Source: Vibrio ostreicida | GTDB taxonomy: Bacteria > Pseudomonadota > Gammaproteobacteria > Enterobacterales > Vibrionaceae | Assembly (NCBI RefSeq): GCF_013074385.2 | Contig: NZ_JABEYA020000012.1 | Location: 1 to 64,000, forward strand | DNA length: 64,000 nucleotides | Direction of reading: 5' to 3' | In this document: one piece after another, positions 26,594 to 37,046 of the stretch | Layout of the letters: the number at the start of each line of letters is the position of its first letter | Position numbering within the stretch: the stretch's first letter is position 1 | Notes under the pieces: generated by a model | What the model was told of the DNA's origin: nothing | The model's database searches: none | The model's input: only the letters and a program-made list of their open reading frames with translations | Program-made: the position numbers and the translations under genes

Positions 26594-27838
26594 ATGTTAA
26601 AAATAGCGATGTTAAGTACCGGAGAGGAAGTGCTCCATGGTGATATCGTAGATACAAATGCAGCGTGGTTGTCTGAACAATTCTTTGAACAAGGATTTTC
26701 TTTATCGAAGAGATCGACCGTCGGGGATAGTCAGGCGGCATTGGCTGAAGAATTGCTGATGCTGAGCTTCAATAGCGACGTGGTCATTGTAAATGGTGGC
26801 TTAGGGCCGACATCCGATGATTTGAGTGCAGAGGCTGCTGGACAGGCTGCTGACAAACCTTTGATGTTATTTCCCGACTGGTTAGAGAAGCTTGAAAATT
26901 TCTTTGCCGCTCGCGGTATATCAATGCCGGAATGCAATCGTAAGCAGGCAATGCTACCACAAGGTTCGGTGATACTTGATAATCCAATCGGAACGGCTTG
27001 CGGTTTTTTAATGCGCTTTAATGAGTGTGATTTTTACTTCACCCCTGGGGTGCCTGATGAGTTTAAACTGATGGTTGAATCTCAGGTGTTGCCGCATTTA
27101 AAACAAGAACACACAACGCAGGTTGGTTTAGAGTGCAGTAAACTTCATACATTTGGCACTTCAGAATCCGCGTTATCGGATCAACTGGACAGATTGCAAC
27201 TCCCCGAAGGTTACTTTGTTGGCTACCGTTCGTATCTGCCTTACATAGAAGTAAAACTGTTTGGGCCAAAAGGTGATCTCCAAAGCCGAATCAAATTATT
27301 GCAGATGATTCACAATCTAATCGAGAGTAATGTCGTGAGCGTAGATGAATCGATGCAAGATCATGTTGGTCATTTAATTATTGAGCGAAAATTGTCGATT
27401 TCTACAGCAGAGCAGTCAACGCACGGAGCTTTGTCACACTGGTTACATTCAAATGAAAAAGCAGCCGAATACTGCGGGCATGGTTGGGTGTTAGGAAATA
27501 AAGTCGACTTGGGGAGTAGCACTGACACCGATGATTTGGCGGCCGCCTTTGCTTTAGCTGGGGCAACCAAAGACAAATGTGCCACCGACATTGCCATTTC
27601 AACGGGGAAAGTCTCTGAAAATGCTTTCTCTGTCGCGATCTCCACCCGAGAAGGGGAATGGGGGCAAAGGTTAGTGTTCAATCGACCTTATAAACGTGAC
27701 CAACAAACGTTGATTATTTCTACGGTTGCGGCTGATATGCTAAGGCGGTATTTATCGGGTAAGCTTATGTTTCCAGATTACAGTTCACTCAAACGAGATA
27801 AAGAGATGTATGTCCCGATCAGTGTAATTTCTGATTAG
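26594..27838 (+). CDS. CinA-like protein with altered PncC-type motif
   Basis: 414 residues. N-terminal MoCF/COG1058 domain (MLKIAMLSTGEEVLHGDIVDTN, VIVNGGLGPTSDD, GTACGFLMRF, TPGVPDEFKLMV), which in some CinA proteins is an ADP-ribose pyrophosphatase. The C-terminal region corresponds to the nicotinamide-nucleotide amidohydrolase (PncC) domain, but the usual ESCTGG near 272 reads EQSTHG, and the Gly-rich surroundings are weak. The deamidase is therefore probably inactive, as for E. coli YfaY-type proteins. Start at 26594 has GGAAAGGG upstream. Confidence 0.88.
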   Translation: MLKIAMLSTGEEVLHGDIVDTNAAWLSEQFFEQGFSLSKRSTVGDSQAALAEELLMLSFNSDVVIVNGGLGPTSDDLSAEAAGQAADKPLMLFPDWLEKLENFFAARGISMPECNRKQAMLPQGSVILDNPIGTACGFLMRFNECDFYFTPGVPDEFKLMVESQVLPHLKQEHTTQVGLECSKLHTFGTSESALSDQLDRLQLPEGYFVGYRSYLPYIEVKLFGPKGDLQSRIKLLQMIHNLIESNVVSVDESMQDHVGHLIIERKLSISTAEQSTHGALSHWLHSNEKAAEYCGHGWVLGNKVDLGSSTDTDDLAAAFALAGATKDKCATDIAISTGKVSENAFSVAISTREGEWGQRLVFNRPYKRDQQTLIISTVAADMLRRYLSGKLMFPDYSSLKRDKEMYVPISVISD

Positions 27839-28071
27839 ACCAAACTTTTAGGCATGTCAAACACCCGTCAATACGCATAACGGGGTAAGTGAATGAATCG
27901 TTTTGTTATTACGTGTGAGCGATAACAATTTTTTCTTAGAAGAAAATCGTCTATCGCTTAAAGCGATGATTTTAAATAGAAGCCCAATTTCTGGCCAATT
28001 TGCTGCGTGCATTTGTTTTATTAGCGCTTAAAATGAGTACTCATCTCGGGTTTCACTCAAGGGAGGGCAGC

Positions 28072-28323
28072 ATGTTCCATCATTCAAAGATTTTGGTTTG
28101 GTATCAGGTAGCAAGTCAAAAAGTTATTTTGGGAGAGGCACTTAGTGGCGATAAGCAGGATGTAATCTCCATGTGGTTGAAGGCACCTGAAGAGGAAAAT
28201 CAAGCCAAGTCATTAGGCTATCGCTTATCTTTGTTTGATGATGATGGAAGGGAGATCGCGGACAAAGCGGTGTCTATGCTTACCGCCGATGAATTACTAT
28301 CCGGCATTCAGCTGCGAGTATGA
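28072..28323 (+). CDS. Small hypothetical protein
   Basis: 83 residues from the ATG at 28072, which is preceded by AAGGGAGG at good spacing. Mixed helical and beta-like; no signal peptide or membrane segment. Contains ILVWYQVASQKVILGEAL and a basic/acidic second half. No family recognised. It lies between the CinA-like gene and the terminator shared with yfaE. Confidence 0.6.
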   Translation: MFHHSKILVWYQVASQKVILGEALSGDKQDVISMWLKAPEEENQAKSLGYRLSLFDDDGREIADKAVSMLTADELLSGIQLRV

Positions 28324-28332
28324 TAGTGACAA

Positions 28333-28359
28333 AAAACCCGACGTAAAGCATCGGGTTTT
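28333..28359. terminator. Bidirectional terminator between small ORF and yfaE
   Basis: AAAACCCGA (28333-28341), 9-nt loop, TCGGGTTTT (28351-28359), with A and T runs on both sides, so it can serve both converging genes. Confidence 0.88.
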
Positions 28360-28364
28360 CGTCG

Positions 28365-28643
28365 TCATGCAGATTGTTCTTTTAGCGCGTAGTTAACGTC
28401 GACAATTTCGACATCAGATTTTGCCTTACAGATGCAAGGCAAAATTTCATTCTCTAATGTATATGCCATTGCAAAACCAACGTACTCAACATCGCCACTG
28501 ACTAACTGACATCGACATGCTCCACAGTGGCCGTCACGGCAGTTGTACTCAGGTTGGAGCCCAGCTTGTTCCATGGTTTCCAAAATTGTATTCGATGGGT
28601 TGGACTCAATTGACGCTGAATCGTTGATCTTAATTCGTGGCAT
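28365..28643 (-). CDS. yfaE: 2Fe-2S ferredoxin YfaE
   Basis: 92 residues, plant-type [2Fe-2S] ferredoxin fold with CRDGHCGACRCQL and a distal CIC near the end (ILPCICKA). In E. coli YfaE reduces the diferric-tyrosyl cofactor of class Ia ribonucleotide reductase NrdB. Its start codon shares one base with the nrdB stop (TAATG), so the two are translationally coupled. Confidence 0.95.
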   Translation of the reverse strand: MPRIKINDSASIESNPSNTILETMEQAGLQPEYNCRDGHCGACRCQLVSGDVEYVGFAMAYTLENEILPCICKAKSDVEIVDVNYALKEQSA

Positions 28644-29776
28644 TACAATTCAAACCCTTCAAAGTCATCTGCCGCGACTTCATTGTCTATTTGGCCGACT
28701 AGATAAGAAGAAATTTCCGCTTCTTGTGGCGCTACCTGTACGTTGTCAGAAGAGAGCCAAGCATTGATCCATGGAATGGGATTGGTGGTGGCTTCTGGAT
28801 AAGCTGTCGGCAATCCGACCGCTTGCATACGGATATTAGTAATGTATTCGACGTATTGGCTTAGGATATCTTTGTTCAGTCCAATCATCGAGCCATCTTT
28901 AAATAGGTATTCTGCCCATTCTTTCTCTTGTTCCGCCGCCTCTTTAAACAAATCAAAACATTCTTGCTTTGCTTCTTCTGCAATCTGCATGAAAGCGAAA
29001 TCATCCTGACCATTACGTAGCAGGTTGATCATGTTTTGAGTTCCAGAGAGGTGCAATGCTTCATCACGGGCAATCAATTTGATTATTTTTGCATTACCTT
29101 CCATCAGTTCACGTTCAGCAAAAGCGAAAGAACAAGCAAAGCTCACATAGAAGCGAATCGCTTCCAATGCGTTGACTGACATCAAACAAACATAGAGTTT
29201 CTTCTTAAGCTCGTGCAAACTGATATCGACTGATTGGCCATTGATTTCATGTGTCCCTTCACCGTAACGATGGTAATCATTCGTCATTTGGATCAAGTCA
29301 TCGTAGTAGTGCGCAATGTCTTTTGCACGCTTAAGAATGTGCTCATTTTCAACGATATCATCAAATACTGCGCCCGGCTCATTCACTATATTGCGTATAA
29401 TGTGAGTGTAAGAACGTGAATGAATGGTTTCTGAGAATGACCATGTTTCGATCCAAGTCTCCAACTCAGGCAATGAGACCAGAGGGAGTAGGGCAACATT
29501 GGGGCTGCGGCCTTGGATAGAGTCTAATAAGGTTTGATATTTCAGATTTGAGATGAAAATGTGTTTTTCATGATCAGGAAGTTTATTGTAATCGATACGA
29601 TCGCTCGATACGTCCACTTCCTCGGGGCGCCAGAAGAAAGAAAGTTGTTTTTCGATGAGTTTTTCGAAAATCTCAAACTTTTGTTGGTCGTAGCGCGCGA
29701 CATTGACCGATTGACCAAGAAACATGGGTTCTTTTAGTTGGTCATTTTTAGTCTGATTAAAAGTACTGTAAGCCAT
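28643..29776 (-). CDS. nrdB: Class Ia ribonucleotide reductase, beta subunit
   Basis: 377 residues. Metal ligands and the radical Tyr are visible: [30 protein letters not shown] with the E. coli Tyr122 equivalent in SRSYTH, the long helix [20 protein letters not shown] and [12 protein letters not shown]. It makes the tyrosyl radical that NrdA uses. The C terminus FEGFEL, which docks to NrdA, is intact. Confidence 0.97.
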   Translation of the reverse strand: MAYSTFNQTKNDQLKEPMFLGQSVNVARYDQQKFEIFEKLIEKQLSFFWRPEEVDVSSDRIDYNKLPDHEKHIFISNLKYQTLLDSIQGRSPNVALLPLVSLPELETWIETWSFSETIHSRSYTHIIRNIVNEPGAVFDDIVENEHILKRAKDIAHYYDDLIQMTNDYHRYGEGTHEINGQSVDISLHELKKKLYVCLMSVNALEAIRFYVSFACSFAFAERELMEGNAKIIKLIARDEALHLSGTQNMINLLRNGQDDFAFMQIAEEAKQECFDLFKEAAEQEKEWAEYLFKDGSMIGLNKDILSQYVEYITNIRMQAVGLPTAYPEATTNPIPWINAWLSSDNVQVAPQEAEISSYLVGQIDNEVAADDFEGFEL

Positions 29777-29797
29777 GATGCCTCAATTCCTTTTACG

Positions 29798-29815
29798 CCT
29801 CTCATCTGAGAGGCA
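29798..29815 (-). promoter_or_regulatory. Intercistronic hairpin between nrdA and nrdB
   Basis: GCCTCTCA-TC-TGAGAGGC is a perfect inverted repeat lying about 22 bases upstream of the nrdB start. As RNA it would form 7 pairs with a 4-nt loop. It may set the relative amounts of nrdA and nrdB message. Confidence 0.55.
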
Positions 29816-29852
29816 TACGATAGTCTGTTTTACTGATTATGAATGAGTAAGG

Positions 29853-32135
29853 TTAAATCTTACAACCGCCGCCTTCACAATCTTCATCTTGTGGTTGTAC
29901 TGCGTCTTTCTGGTCGTCTTTAGCACCATCTCGCGTATTATGATAGTAAAGTGTCTTTACTCCGAATTTGTATGCTGTCAGCAGGTCTTGCAACAATTTC
30001 TTCATTGGTACTTTACCGCTTTCATAACGAGCGGGATCATAGTTTGTGTTGGCTGATATCGCTTGATCGACGAACTTTTGCATAATCCCAACGAGGTGCA
30101 GATACCCGTCGTTTGAGCCTATGTCCCAAAGAAGTTCATAATTTTCTTTCAGGTTAGTGAAATCAGGCACCACCTGTTTAAGGATGCCATCTTTAGACGC
30201 TTTAACTGAAACATACCCTCTTGGTGGCTCAATACCATTGGTCGCATTTGAAATCTGGGAAGATGTTTCAGAAGGCATCAGAGCGGTCAGGGTTGAGTTA
30301 CGAAGACCATGCTCCATAATTTCTTCACGCAAGCTTTGCCAGTCGTAGTGAAAGGGCTCATCACAGACCAAATCGACGTCTTTTTTGTATGTGTCGATCG
30401 GCAATAAACCTTTAGCATAGTTTGTCTCATCAAATGATGGACACCTGCCTTGCTCTTTGGCCAATGCGACTGACGCTTTCAATAGATAGTATTGGATAGC
30501 TTCAAAGGTACGGTGGGTCAAGCCATTGGCACTGCCATCGGAGTACTTCACCCCATTCTTGGCTAGATAATAGGCATAGTTAATGACGCCAACCCCTAAA
30601 GTACGGCGATTCATTGACGATTTGTAAGCCGCGGGTAATGGGTAATCCTGATAGTCAAGTAGGGCATCGAGAGCACGAACTACGAGGTCTGACAGCTCTT
30701 CGAAATCGTCTAAGGATTTAATCGCACCAAGGTTGAACGCAGAGAGCGTACACAGCGCTATTTCGCCAGAGTCATCTTCTACATTGGTCAAAGGTTTTGT
30801 TGGCAGCGCAATTTCCAAACAGAGGTTGGACTGGCGGACAGGCGCAACGGCAGCATCAAATGGACTATGAGTGTTACAGTGATCAACATTCTGAATGTAA
30901 ATGCGCCCAGTTGAGGCGCGTTCTTTCATCAGAATAGAGAACATCTCGATAGCTTTGACGCTCTCTTTTTTGACGGTTGGATCGTTCTCGTATTTGACAT
31001 ACAAACGTTCGAACTCATCTTGATTCTCAAAGAAAGCATCGTAAAGACCCGGTACATCTGAAGGCGAGAACAGCGTGATATTTCCGCCCTCAACGAGGCG
31101 TTGATACATCAACTTATTCAGTTGGACACCATAGTCCATATGACGAACTCGGTTTTCTTCAACACCACGGTTGTTTTTAAGCACCATCAGTGCTTGAGAC
31201 TCGCCATGCCACAATGGATAGAAAACAGTGGCTGCGCCACCGCGAACCCCGCCTTGTGAACAACATTTAACGGCGGTTTGAAAGTATTTGTAAAAAGGAA
31301 CACAGCCAGTATGGAACGCTTCACCATTACGGATCTCAGATCCAATCGCGCGAATACGACCAGCGTTAATGCCTATGCCCGCACGTTGAGAAACGTAACG
31401 GACAATAGAACTTGCGGTGGCATTGATAGAATCAAGGCTGTCCCCACATTCTATAAGAACACAAGAACTGAACTGACGAGTCGGAGTTCGAACGCCAGAC
31501 ATGATCGGCGTGGGTAGGGAAATCTTAAAAGTGGATGTTGCATCATAGAAACGTTTGATGTAGCTAAGGCGCGTTTCTTTTGGGTAGTTTGCGAACAAAC
31601 AGGCGGCAACCAGTATATATAGGAATTGAGCACTCTCGTAGATTTCGCCACTCACACGGTTCTGGACGAAGTACTTTCCTTCTAATTGTTTGACTGCAGC
31701 GTAAGAGAAATCAAGGTCGCGTTTGTGATCAATAAAATGGCCAAGCTCAACGAGTTCTGCTTGGGTGTAATCTTTCATTATGTGCTGATCATATTTTCCC
31801 ATATCAACCAGACGAGCAACGTGCTCGTAAAGTGTGGGGGGCTCATATTGGCCATACGCTTTTTTACGCAAATGAAAAACAGCCAGCCGAGCGGCTAGGT
31901 ATTGATAATCCGGTGTATCTTCAGAGATCAGATCGGCCGCTGACTTAATGATGGTCTCATGAATGTCAGTTGTCGTGATCCCATCGTAGAATTGGATGTG
32001 CGCACGAAGTTCAACTTGAGATACAGAGACATTCTCTAGGCCTTCCGCAGCCCAGGTAATTACTCGGTGGATCTTTTCCAGATCAATACTTTCTTTGCGG
32101 CCGTCACGCTTGGTAACGGTTAGTTGTTGGTTCAT
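29853..32135 (-). CDS. nrdA: Class Ia ribonucleotide reductase, alpha subunit
   Basis: 760 residues, matching E. coli NrdA length. Recognised by the ATP-cone start (QQLTVTKRDGRKESIDLEKI), active-site region SSCVLIECGDSLDSINAT, SQRAGIGINAGRIRA, NLCLEIALPTKPL with the catalytic N-C-E triad, and the C-terminal redox pair CEGGGC. It reduces ribonucleoside diphosphates with NrdB. I prefer the ATG at 32135 over 32156 because it gives the family length and the usual MNQQL start. Confidence 0.97.
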   Translation of the reverse strand: MNQQLTVTKRDGRKESIDLEKIHRVITWAAEGLENVSVSQVELRAHIQFYDGITTTDIHETIIKSAADLISEDTPDYQYLAARLAVFHLRKKAYGQYEPPTLYEHVARLVDMGKYDQHIMKDYTQAELVELGHFIDHKRDLDFSYAAVKQLEGKYFVQNRVSGEIYESAQFLYILVAACLFANYPKETRLSYIKRFYDATSTFKISLPTPIMSGVRTPTRQFSSCVLIECGDSLDSINATASSIVRYVSQRAGIGINAGRIRAIGSEIRNGEAFHTGCVPFYKYFQTAVKCCSQGGVRGGAATVFYPLWHGESQALMVLKNNRGVEENRVRHMDYGVQLNKLMYQRLVEGGNITLFSPSDVPGLYDAFFENQDEFERLYVKYENDPTVKKESVKAIEMFSILMKERASTGRIYIQNVDHCNTHSPFDAAVAPVRQSNLCLEIALPTKPLTNVEDDSGEIALCTLSAFNLGAIKSLDDFEELSDLVVRALDALLDYQDYPLPAAYKSSMNRRTLGVGVINYAYYLAKNGVKYSDGSANGLTHRTFEAIQYYLLKASVALAKEQGRCPSFDETNYAKGLLPIDTYKKDVDLVCDEPFHYDWQSLREEIMEHGLRNSTLTALMPSETSSQISNATNGIEPPRGYVSVKASKDGILKQVVPDFTNLKENYELLWDIGSNDGYLHLVGIMQKFVDQAISANTNYDPARYESGKVPMKKLLQDLLTAYKFGVKTLYYHNTRDGAKDDQKDAVQPQDEDCEGGGCKI

Positions 32136-32596
32136 TCTGCTTAATTTCCCTAACAAAACTAATAAAAGCCGTATTTTCTTGTGGTTCTTGTAAAAAATGT
32201 TCCGGCTTTGTGATCAAAGTCTATCTATCTATTATAGTACAAACACAACATATAGGGGTTCATTGCTGTGTGACTTACAAGATAGTGCTATCGGGATGTC
32301 TTTTCAAGTTACAGTTCTGGGATGACTTGTGGATAACTAACAAAATTGAAAATTTCAGTAAGTAACCACTAACCGATGGGATTAGAGACCTATTGATTGT
32401 ATAAAATTACCGTTTTGAGATCGGTTTAGAAGTAACCATAAACAAAAAAAAATTCCTTGATCTTTGAACAAACTTGGTCGTGATTATTTGGCTGGTTATT
32501 TTGGAATCATTCTTCTCTAAATTGTTCAAAATTTAGTAAAAAGCGGAGTCAGCTGAGCCTCCGCATTCTGAGAACTAGAGGGCGAAAAGTGTGGGT
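32136..32596. promoter_or_regulatory. nrdA upstream region with NrdR-like and DnaA boxes
   Basis: No gene. ACACAACATATAGGGG (32243-32258) matches the NrdR-box consensus at 13 of 16 positions; a clear partner box at the usual three-turn distance was not found. TGTGGATAA (32328-32336) is an exact DnaA box on the minus strand. Both regulators act at nrd operons in E. coli. Confidence 0.6.
32543..32564 (-). terminator. ubiG terminator
   Basis: GCGGAG (32543-32548) and CTCCGC (32559-32564) pair around a 10-nt loop. Read on the minus strand it is followed by TTTTTAC, so it ends ubiG, whose stop is at 32597. Confidence 0.75.
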
Positions 32597-33307
32597 CTAG
32601 AAAGATTTTTGACTGTAAACAATGTAATTGACATCCACTTTGTGACCCAGTTTATATCGGTCGGTTAATGGATTGTAATGAAGTCCAGTAATGCCCATTT
32701 CAGTGAGGTCGGTTTGATCGATCATCTTAATCAGTTCAGCAGGTCGAATGAACTTGTCATGTTCATGGGTGCCCTCGGGAACGATACGCAGCAATTTTTC
32801 GGCACCAACAATGGCAAAAAGATACGATTTAAAGTTGCGGTTGAGTGTTGAAAAGAAAACATGGCCACCGGGTTTGACCAGTTGTGCACAGGATGAAATC
32901 ACCGATTGTGGGTCAGGGACATGCTCTAACATTTCCATGCAAGTAACGACATCGTACTTACCTGCATTTTCTAGCGCGTGCTCTTCAATAGTACTCTGGA
33001 TATAGGTCAACTCAGTGGCTGTCTCCAACGCGTGTAAACGGGCGACTTCCAGAGGTTCTTTTCCCATATCTAAGCCGGTCACTAGTGCCCCTTGTTTTGC
33101 CATGCTTTCAGCGAGAATACCGCCTCCACAGCCAACATCGAGTACAGTTTTTCCGAATAACCCTTGGGCATTATCAATGACGTAATCCAAGCGCAGTGGA
33201 TTAATTTGGTGTAGGGGTTTGAACTCTCCTTCCAAATCCCACCAGCGTGAGGCCATTTCTGCAAATTTTTTTATTTCGTTTGGATCGACATTTTGTGACT
33301 GAATCAT
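32597..33307 (-). CDS. ubiG: Ubiquinone biosynthesis O-methyltransferase
   Basis: 236 residues, class I SAM methyltransferase. Start [20 protein letters not shown] is typical of UbiG; SAM motif [15 protein letters not shown]; then [15 protein letters not shown]. It performs both O-methylations of ubiquinone synthesis. It is divergent from gyrA, an arrangement also known from E. coli. Confidence 0.97.
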   Translation of the reverse strand: MIQSQNVDPNEIKKFAEMASRWWDLEGEFKPLHQINPLRLDYVIDNAQGLFGKTVLDVGCGGGILAESMAKQGALVTGLDMGKEPLEVARLHALETATELTYIQSTIEEHALENAGKYDVVTCMEMLEHVPDPQSVISSCAQLVKPGGHVFFSTLNRNFKSYLFAIVGAEKLLRIVPEGTHEHDKFIRPAELIKMIDQTDLTEMGITGLHYNPLTDRYKLGHKVDVNYIVYSQKSF

Positions 33308-33592
33308 AACTACTCTATCTACTGTGAGACTTACGGCATGAGGCTAGCATTATAACGCTTAACGTTCACTCCGTCATAGACAGAATCACTTTTAACCAAG
33401 CTGATGTAAATATAACCATTATTCAGCAAGATAAACATAGAGTGTGCAAATTCTCAGCGTTTGATTCACTACCAAGCTCACAACCTGATAAAAGGTCAGG
33501 GAAAGTGATGCCGAACTGGGGATTTGTGTGTTATATTTTTGCACCTTAAACATATTGTAAATACGATATACAAATAGAGGGATATTGGCTCT

Positions 33593-36295
33593 ATGAGCGA
33601 TCTAGCTAAAGAGATCACGCCAGTTAACATTGAAGATGAGCTTAGAGGTTCGTACCTTGACTATGCGATGTCCGTAATCGTTGGTCGTGCTCTTCCCGAT
33701 GTGCGCGATGGCTTGAAGCCAGTGCATCGACGTGTTTTGTTCGCGATGAATGTATTGGGTAATGACTGGAATAAACCATACAAAAAATCTGCCCGTGTTG
33801 TCGGCGACGTAATCGGTAAATATCACCCTCATGGTGATAGTGCTGTGTATGATACCATCGTACGTATGGCTCAGCCGTTCTCACTACGTTATATGCTTGT
33901 TGATGGCCAAGGCAACTTTGGTTCAATCGATGGTGACTCAGCGGCGGCCATGCGTTATACCGAAGTTCGTATGGCGAAAATCGCTCATGAACTATTGGCG
34001 GATCTTGATAAAGAGACGGTTGACTATGTGCCCAACTATGATGGCACCGAACAGATTCCAGCGGTCCTACCAACAAGAGTGCCTAATCTCTTAGTGAATG
34101 GTGCTTCAGGGATTGCGGTCGGTATGGCAACCAACATCCCGCCTCATAACCTTGGCGAAGTGATTGATGGTTGTCTTGCTTACATCAGCAATGAAGACAT
34201 CACTATTGATGAGTTGATGGAGTACATCCCGGGTCCAGACTTTCCTACTGCTGCATTGATCAGTGGTCGGAAAGGCATTATAGATGCTTACAAGACAGGT
34301 CGTGGTAAGGTCTACATGCGCTCGAAAGCGGATATTGAAGCAGACAAGAATGGTAGAGAAACCATTATTGTTACCGAGATCCCTTACCAAGTTAATAAAG
34401 CTCGCTTGATTGAGAAAATCGCAGAGTTAGTTAAAGATAAAAAAGTCGAAGGTATCAGCGCATTACGTGATGAGTCAGACAAAGACGGTATGCGTATCGT
34501 CATTGAATGTAAGCGAGATGCGGTGGGTGAAGTGGTTCTGAATAACCTCTATGCGAACACCCAGCTACAAACCACATTTGGTATAAACATGGTGGCGTTG
34601 AACAATGGACAGCCACAATTGTTTAACCTTAAAGAAACTCTGAAATGTTTCGTTGATCACCGTCGTGAAGTCGTGACTCGTCGCACCATCTTCGAACTGC
34701 GCAAAGCTCGTGAGCGTGCGCACATACTTGAAGGTTTGGCGCTGGCACTGGCCAATATTGATGAAATTATTGAATTGATTCGTCGCGCATCAACACCTGC
34801 AGAAGCCAAAGCTGGCCTGACTGCTCGTGGGTGGGATCTGGGTAATGTGGCGAATATGCTGGAGCGCGCAGGTACTGATGCTGCTCGCCCAGAATGGCTC
34901 GAACCAGAATTTGGTATCCGTGATGATCAATATTTTCTGACAGAGCCTCAAGCTCAAGCCATTTTGGATCTTCGCTTACAGAAACTAACGGGTCTAGAAC
35001 ACGAAAAGATTCTTGATGAGTACAAGGTTCTGTTGGAAGAAATTGCCGAATTAATGCATATCCTTGCTAGTACTGAACGCCTGATGGAAGTCATCCGTGA
35101 AGAGCTGGAAGCAGTTCGAGACAGCTACGGTGACCAACGTCGCACAGAAATCACCGCGGCGATTCATGACATAGATATGGAAGAGTTGATCGCACGCGAA
35201 GATGTTGTTGTGACATTGTCACATGAAGGCTACGTAAAGTATCAGATTCTAAGCGATTACGAAGCCCAGCGCCGTGGTGGTAAAGGCAAGAGTGCCACCA
35301 AGATGAAAGAAGAGGACTACATTGAACGTCTTCTTGTGGCGAATACTCACGACAATATTTTATGTTTCTCTACTCGTGGAAAAACATACCGTCTCAAGGT
35401 TTATCAGCTTCCTTTGGCTAGCCGCACAGCTCGTGGTAAACCGATCGTCAATATTCTTCCTCTTGAAGACGGTGAACGTATTACGGCTATCTTACCTGTG
35501 AGTGAATTCTCTCCTGAGAAATTTATTTTTATGGCGACGGGTGATGGCACCGTTAAAAAGACATCATTAGACCAGTTTGCTAATGTTCGCTCAAATGGTC
35601 TTATTGCCCTCAACCTGCGTGAAGATGATTCGCTGATTGGTGTGGATATCACTAATGGGGACAGCGAAATAATGTTGTTCTCAAAAGCGGGTAAGGTAGT
35701 GCGCTTCAAAGAAGCGGAAGAGATCCCCGTTCTTGATGAGAATGGAAACCCAGTGCTAGACGAGCATGGGAAGCCGGAAATCAAGTTTAAGGGGGTTCGT
35801 TCTATGGGCCGGACGGCAGCCGGTGTTCGTGGTATGAAGTTGGCGGAAAATGATCAAGTGGTCTCGCTTATCATTCCATCAAACCAAGGTGATATCCTGA
35901 CGGTAACGCAAAATGGGTATGGTAAGCGGACTGAACTGGCCGAATATCCGACTAAAGGCCGTGGAACTCAAGGGGTTGTGTCTATTAAAGTTTCCGACCG
36001 AAATGGCCCAGTTGTCGGTGCTGTTCAAGTTGAAGACGGCGACGAGATGATGATGATCACTGATGCAGGTACTCTCGTTCGGACACGCGTTGCTGAGGTG
36101 AGCCAAGTTGGCCGCAACACGCAGGGCGTGACACTCATCCGTACCGCTGACGATGAAAATGTTGTTGGCTTGCAGCGCATTGATGAGGTTGAAGAACTTG
36201 CTCCGTCTGACGATGAGGCCGAACAAGAAAGCAACGAGATTGTTGCAGATGATGCTAAGCCTACATCAGAAGCCGGGGAAGATGTGTCCGAATAA
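33593..36295 (+). CDS. gyrA: DNA gyrase subunit A
   Basis: 900 residues. Catalytic Tyr122 (AAMRYTEV). Quinolone-determining region reads [11 protein letters not shown], that is Ser83 and Asp87, the susceptible-type residues. The GyrA box QRRGGKG is present, as are the C-terminal beta-pinwheel repeats and an acidic tail rich in Glu/Asp. With GyrB it introduces negative supercoils. The ATG at 33593 lies after AGAGGGATA and matches the family start [13 protein letters not shown]. Confidence 0.98.
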   Translation: MSDLAKEITPVNIEDELRGSYLDYAMSVIVGRALPDVRDGLKPVHRRVLFAMNVLGNDWNKPYKKSARVVGDVIGKYHPHGDSAVYDTIVRMAQPFSLRYMLVDGQGNFGSIDGDSAAAMRYTEVRMAKIAHELLADLDKETVDYVPNYDGTEQIPAVLPTRVPNLLVNGASGIAVGMATNIPPHNLGEVIDGCLAYISNEDITIDELMEYIPGPDFPTAALISGRKGIIDAYKTGRGKVYMRSKADIEADKNGRETIIVTEIPYQVNKARLIEKIAELVKDKKVEGISALRDESDKDGMRIVIECKRDAVGEVVLNNLYANTQLQTTFGINMVALNNGQPQLFNLKETLKCFVDHRREVVTRRTIFELRKARERAHILEGLALALANIDEIIELIRRASTPAEAKAGLTARGWDLGNVANMLERAGTDAARPEWLEPEFGIRDDQYFLTEPQAQAILDLRLQKLTGLEHEKILDEYKVLLEEIAELMHILASTERLMEVIREELEAVRDSYGDQRRTEITAAIHDIDMEELIAREDVVVTLSHEGYVKYQILSDYEAQRRGGKGKSATKMKEEDYIERLLVANTHDNILCFSTRGKTYRLKVYQLPLASRTARGKPIVNILPLEDGERITAILPVSEFSPEKFIFMATGDGTVKKTSLDQFANVRSNGLIALNLREDDSLIGVDITNGDSEIMLFSKAGKVVRFKEAEEIPVLDENGNPVLDEHGKPEIKFKGVRSMGRTAAGVRGMKLAENDQVVSLIIPSNQGDILTVTQNGYGKRTELAEYPTKGRGTQGVVSIKVSDRNGPVVGAVQVEDGDEMMMITDAGTLVRTRVAEVSQVGRNTQGVTLIRTADDENVVGLQRIDEVEELAPSDDEAEQESNEIVADDAKPTSEAGEDVSE

Positions 36296-36316
36296 CACAT
36301 AATGGGCAGTAAACTA

Positions 36317-36344
36317 AACCGGGCCAAGAGCCCGGTTTTTTATT
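36317..36344 (+). terminator. gyrA terminator
   Basis: AACCGGGC, CAAGA loop, GCCCGGTT at 36317-36337, followed by TTTTATTTT. Confidence 0.92.
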
Positions 36345-37046
36345 TTCAGACTTAAACGACTTACCTCAATAGGTAATTATTATCCGGTTAGGCCTTCCTT
36401 GTCGCTTTATCGATGTTAAATGCTTTCTGGATTTATAGCGAAGCCAAAGAAGCCAAATAACATGAGTACATATAATTAAGCCTCACACGCATTTTAAGAT
36501 GTCGATATCCTCAGTTGGTGAGCATAATCCAAGGTGAAATAGCTTTAAAAGTATTCAATAGGTTTCGAGTTTGAGGAAGAATATCGTTGGGCCACCCTTT
36601 TGGCCAAGGGGCTATTTATCGATAGGGTCAGAGTGAATAAAGAAACCATTCGGACACGATGTTAAGGGTTCAAGAGAAGCAAGAGCGTTCTGAACAGCAA
36701 CCGTTCGTTCTAGATAAAGCCGTCTTAAATGGGGCTTACATGAAATCCCCTTCTCTAGAAGGCCGTAATTTACATGAACCGGAAGGTCACTTATCTTACG
36801 AAATAAAACTATCTAACATATACAATTAAAAATTGACGCTATTGAAATATAAATGGAATGAATCTAACAAATTTAATAAAAACAATTAATCTAGCGTAAT
36901 AATCAATGCTATTTATGACGGGCGCATGGCGTCAAAAAAATAACTTTATAACTATTAACATCGGATAAATAATATTACGTGCATGATGAGATAAATGGTT
37001 ATAAAATTCGCAACTTCTGTCTGTTCCACAATCAATATTAAGAATT
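36345..37046. other. Gene-poor region before chemoreceptor gene
   Basis: About 700 bases. The last 250 are AT-rich and should hold the chemoreceptor promoter. A 56-codon open frame at 36659-36829 (starting MLRVQEKQERSEQQPFVLDK) could encode a small hydrophilic protein, but it has no clear ribosome site and no match I know. Otherwise I see nothing definite. Confidence 0.35.
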
